Made by a program: the position numbers and the translations under genes
From: Parvibaculum sp040390855
GTDB taxonomy: Bacteria > Pseudomonadota > Alphaproteobacteria > Parvibaculales > Parvibaculaceae
Reading direction: 5' to 3'
Length of the DNA stretch: 64,000 bases
Assembly: GCA_040390855.1 (NCBI GenBank)
Contig: JAZJXO010000031.1
Coordinates: 1 to 64,000, forward strand
Part shown: one piece after another, positions 63,662 through 64,000 of the stretch
How the letters are laid out: each line of letters opens with the position of its first letter
Position numbering within the stretch: the stretch's first letter is position 1
Notes under the pieces: generated by a model
The model's input: only the letters and a program-made list of their open reading frames with translations
Database searches by the model: none
What the model was told of the DNA's origin: nothing

Positions 63662-64000
63662 ATGGATCACGACCATTCACACGCAAAGCCCACAATTCCA
63701 GCAGGTGCCAAAACGGCCAAGGACCCGGTCTGCGGTATGACGGTGGCGATCGGGCCCGATACGCGCCACGCGGAGTTCCAGGGCAAGGTCTTCCATTTTT
63801 GCTCTGAAAAATGCCAGACGAAGTTCGAGGCGGATCGGTGGTTCTACGCCTCGGGTCGAGCGGCTGGGCGCAAGAAGGCCGCTCCGGCCGACGTTCAGTA
63901 CACCTGCCCGATGCACCCCGAGATCGTACGCGATGCGCCCGGCGCTTGTCCGATCTGCGGTATGGCGCTCGAACCGATGTTGCCCTCAGACGAGCCCAGT
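63662..64000 (+). CDS. Heavy-metal (copper) P-type ATPase, N-terminal part only
   Basis: Only the first 113 codons are present; the gene continues past the window. The N-terminus is His-rich (MDHDHSHAKP), then a YHS domain with DPVCGM (residues 21-26) and FHFCSEKCQTKF, then a metal-binding domain YTCPMHPEI ... CPICGMALEP (about 80-105). This order is typical of copper-exporting P1B ATPases of the CopA/CopB-like heavy-metal translocating family found in copper/silver clusters. A membrane domain is expected but not visible. Confidence 0.85.
   Translation, partial: MDHDHSHAKPTIPAGAKTAKDPVCGMTVAIGPDTRHAEFQGKVFHFCSEKCQTKFEADRWFYASGRAAGRKKAAPADVQYTCPMHPEIVRDAPGACPICGMALEPMLPSDEPS

Noticed and set aside
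1..64000. CRISPR arrays, rRNA operons, complete insertion sequences, SOS boxes of GTTC-N7-GTTC type
   Set aside because: None was seen on reading the window; no regularly spaced 25-40 base repeats and no transposase gene with terminal inverted repeats.

Overview
The window reads as an alphaproteobacterial chromosome carrying a large accessory segment at its right end. The evidence is the gene content and order (uvrC-pgsA-moaD-moaE, carA-carB next to greA, a GatB/YqeY protein followed by dnaG and rpoD, an ELM1-family gene, a C-to-S degenerate primase zinc finger) and GC-rich codon use. I cannot fix the genus; a Rhizobiales or Parvibaculum-like lineage would fit.

Left part (1-20 kb). A minus-strand periplasmic copper-resistance operon (small His-rich exported protein, CopA multicopper oxidase, CopB, cupredoxin) is followed by core genes: molybdopterin synthase (moaD/moaE), pgsA, uvrC, a folate pair (folB plus a pteridine-reductase-like SDR), a cupin, a BioF2-type acetyltransferase, uvrB and an EamA transporter. 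At 14.7-18.2 kb lies a large MmeI-type fused restriction-methylation gene with a sharply AT-richer central part and a frameshift near its 3' end. A compact potential structured RNA follows at about 18.28-18.42 kb.

Middle part (19-46 kb). This holds two tandem TetR paralogs, aspartate aminotransferase, Dps, a HAD phosphatase, thioredoxin reductase and a peroxiredoxin, then a glycosyltransferase. A low-GC insert encodes an HNH nuclease overlapping a small protein of unknown function. An Lrp regulator diverges from a three-gene operon (ELM1-like, 2OG-Fe(II) oxygenase, 655-residue unknown). Next come greA, carA/carB, yqeY, dnaG and rpoD, a decayed ATPase fragment, a ParA-like ATPase with a ribbon-helix-helix partner, a SIMPL protein and a CAU-anticodon tRNA.

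Right part (46-64 kb). Just past the tRNA is a mobile or phage-derived accessory region: a large serine recombinase with DUF2924 and DUF3489 partners, an unknown 438-residue gene, a three-gene ABC-three-component (ABC-3C) conflict system (Mrr-like nuclease effector, middle component, hook-containing ATPase), and a phage packaging remnant (terminase large subunit, DUF5681 protein, ParB-like/N-6 methylase). Small regulators and envelope proteins follow, then a second metal-related block (DUF5676 protein, Met-rich membrane protein, further membrane proteins, an APC permease and the start of a YHS-containing metal P-type ATPase that runs off the window).

The strongest candidates for follow-up are the ABC-3C locus, the mosaic and frameshifted MmeI-like gene, the structured RNA candidate at 18.3 kb, and the Lrp-divergent operon with the 655-residue unknown protein. 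No CRISPR array, rRNA operon or complete insertion sequence was seen.
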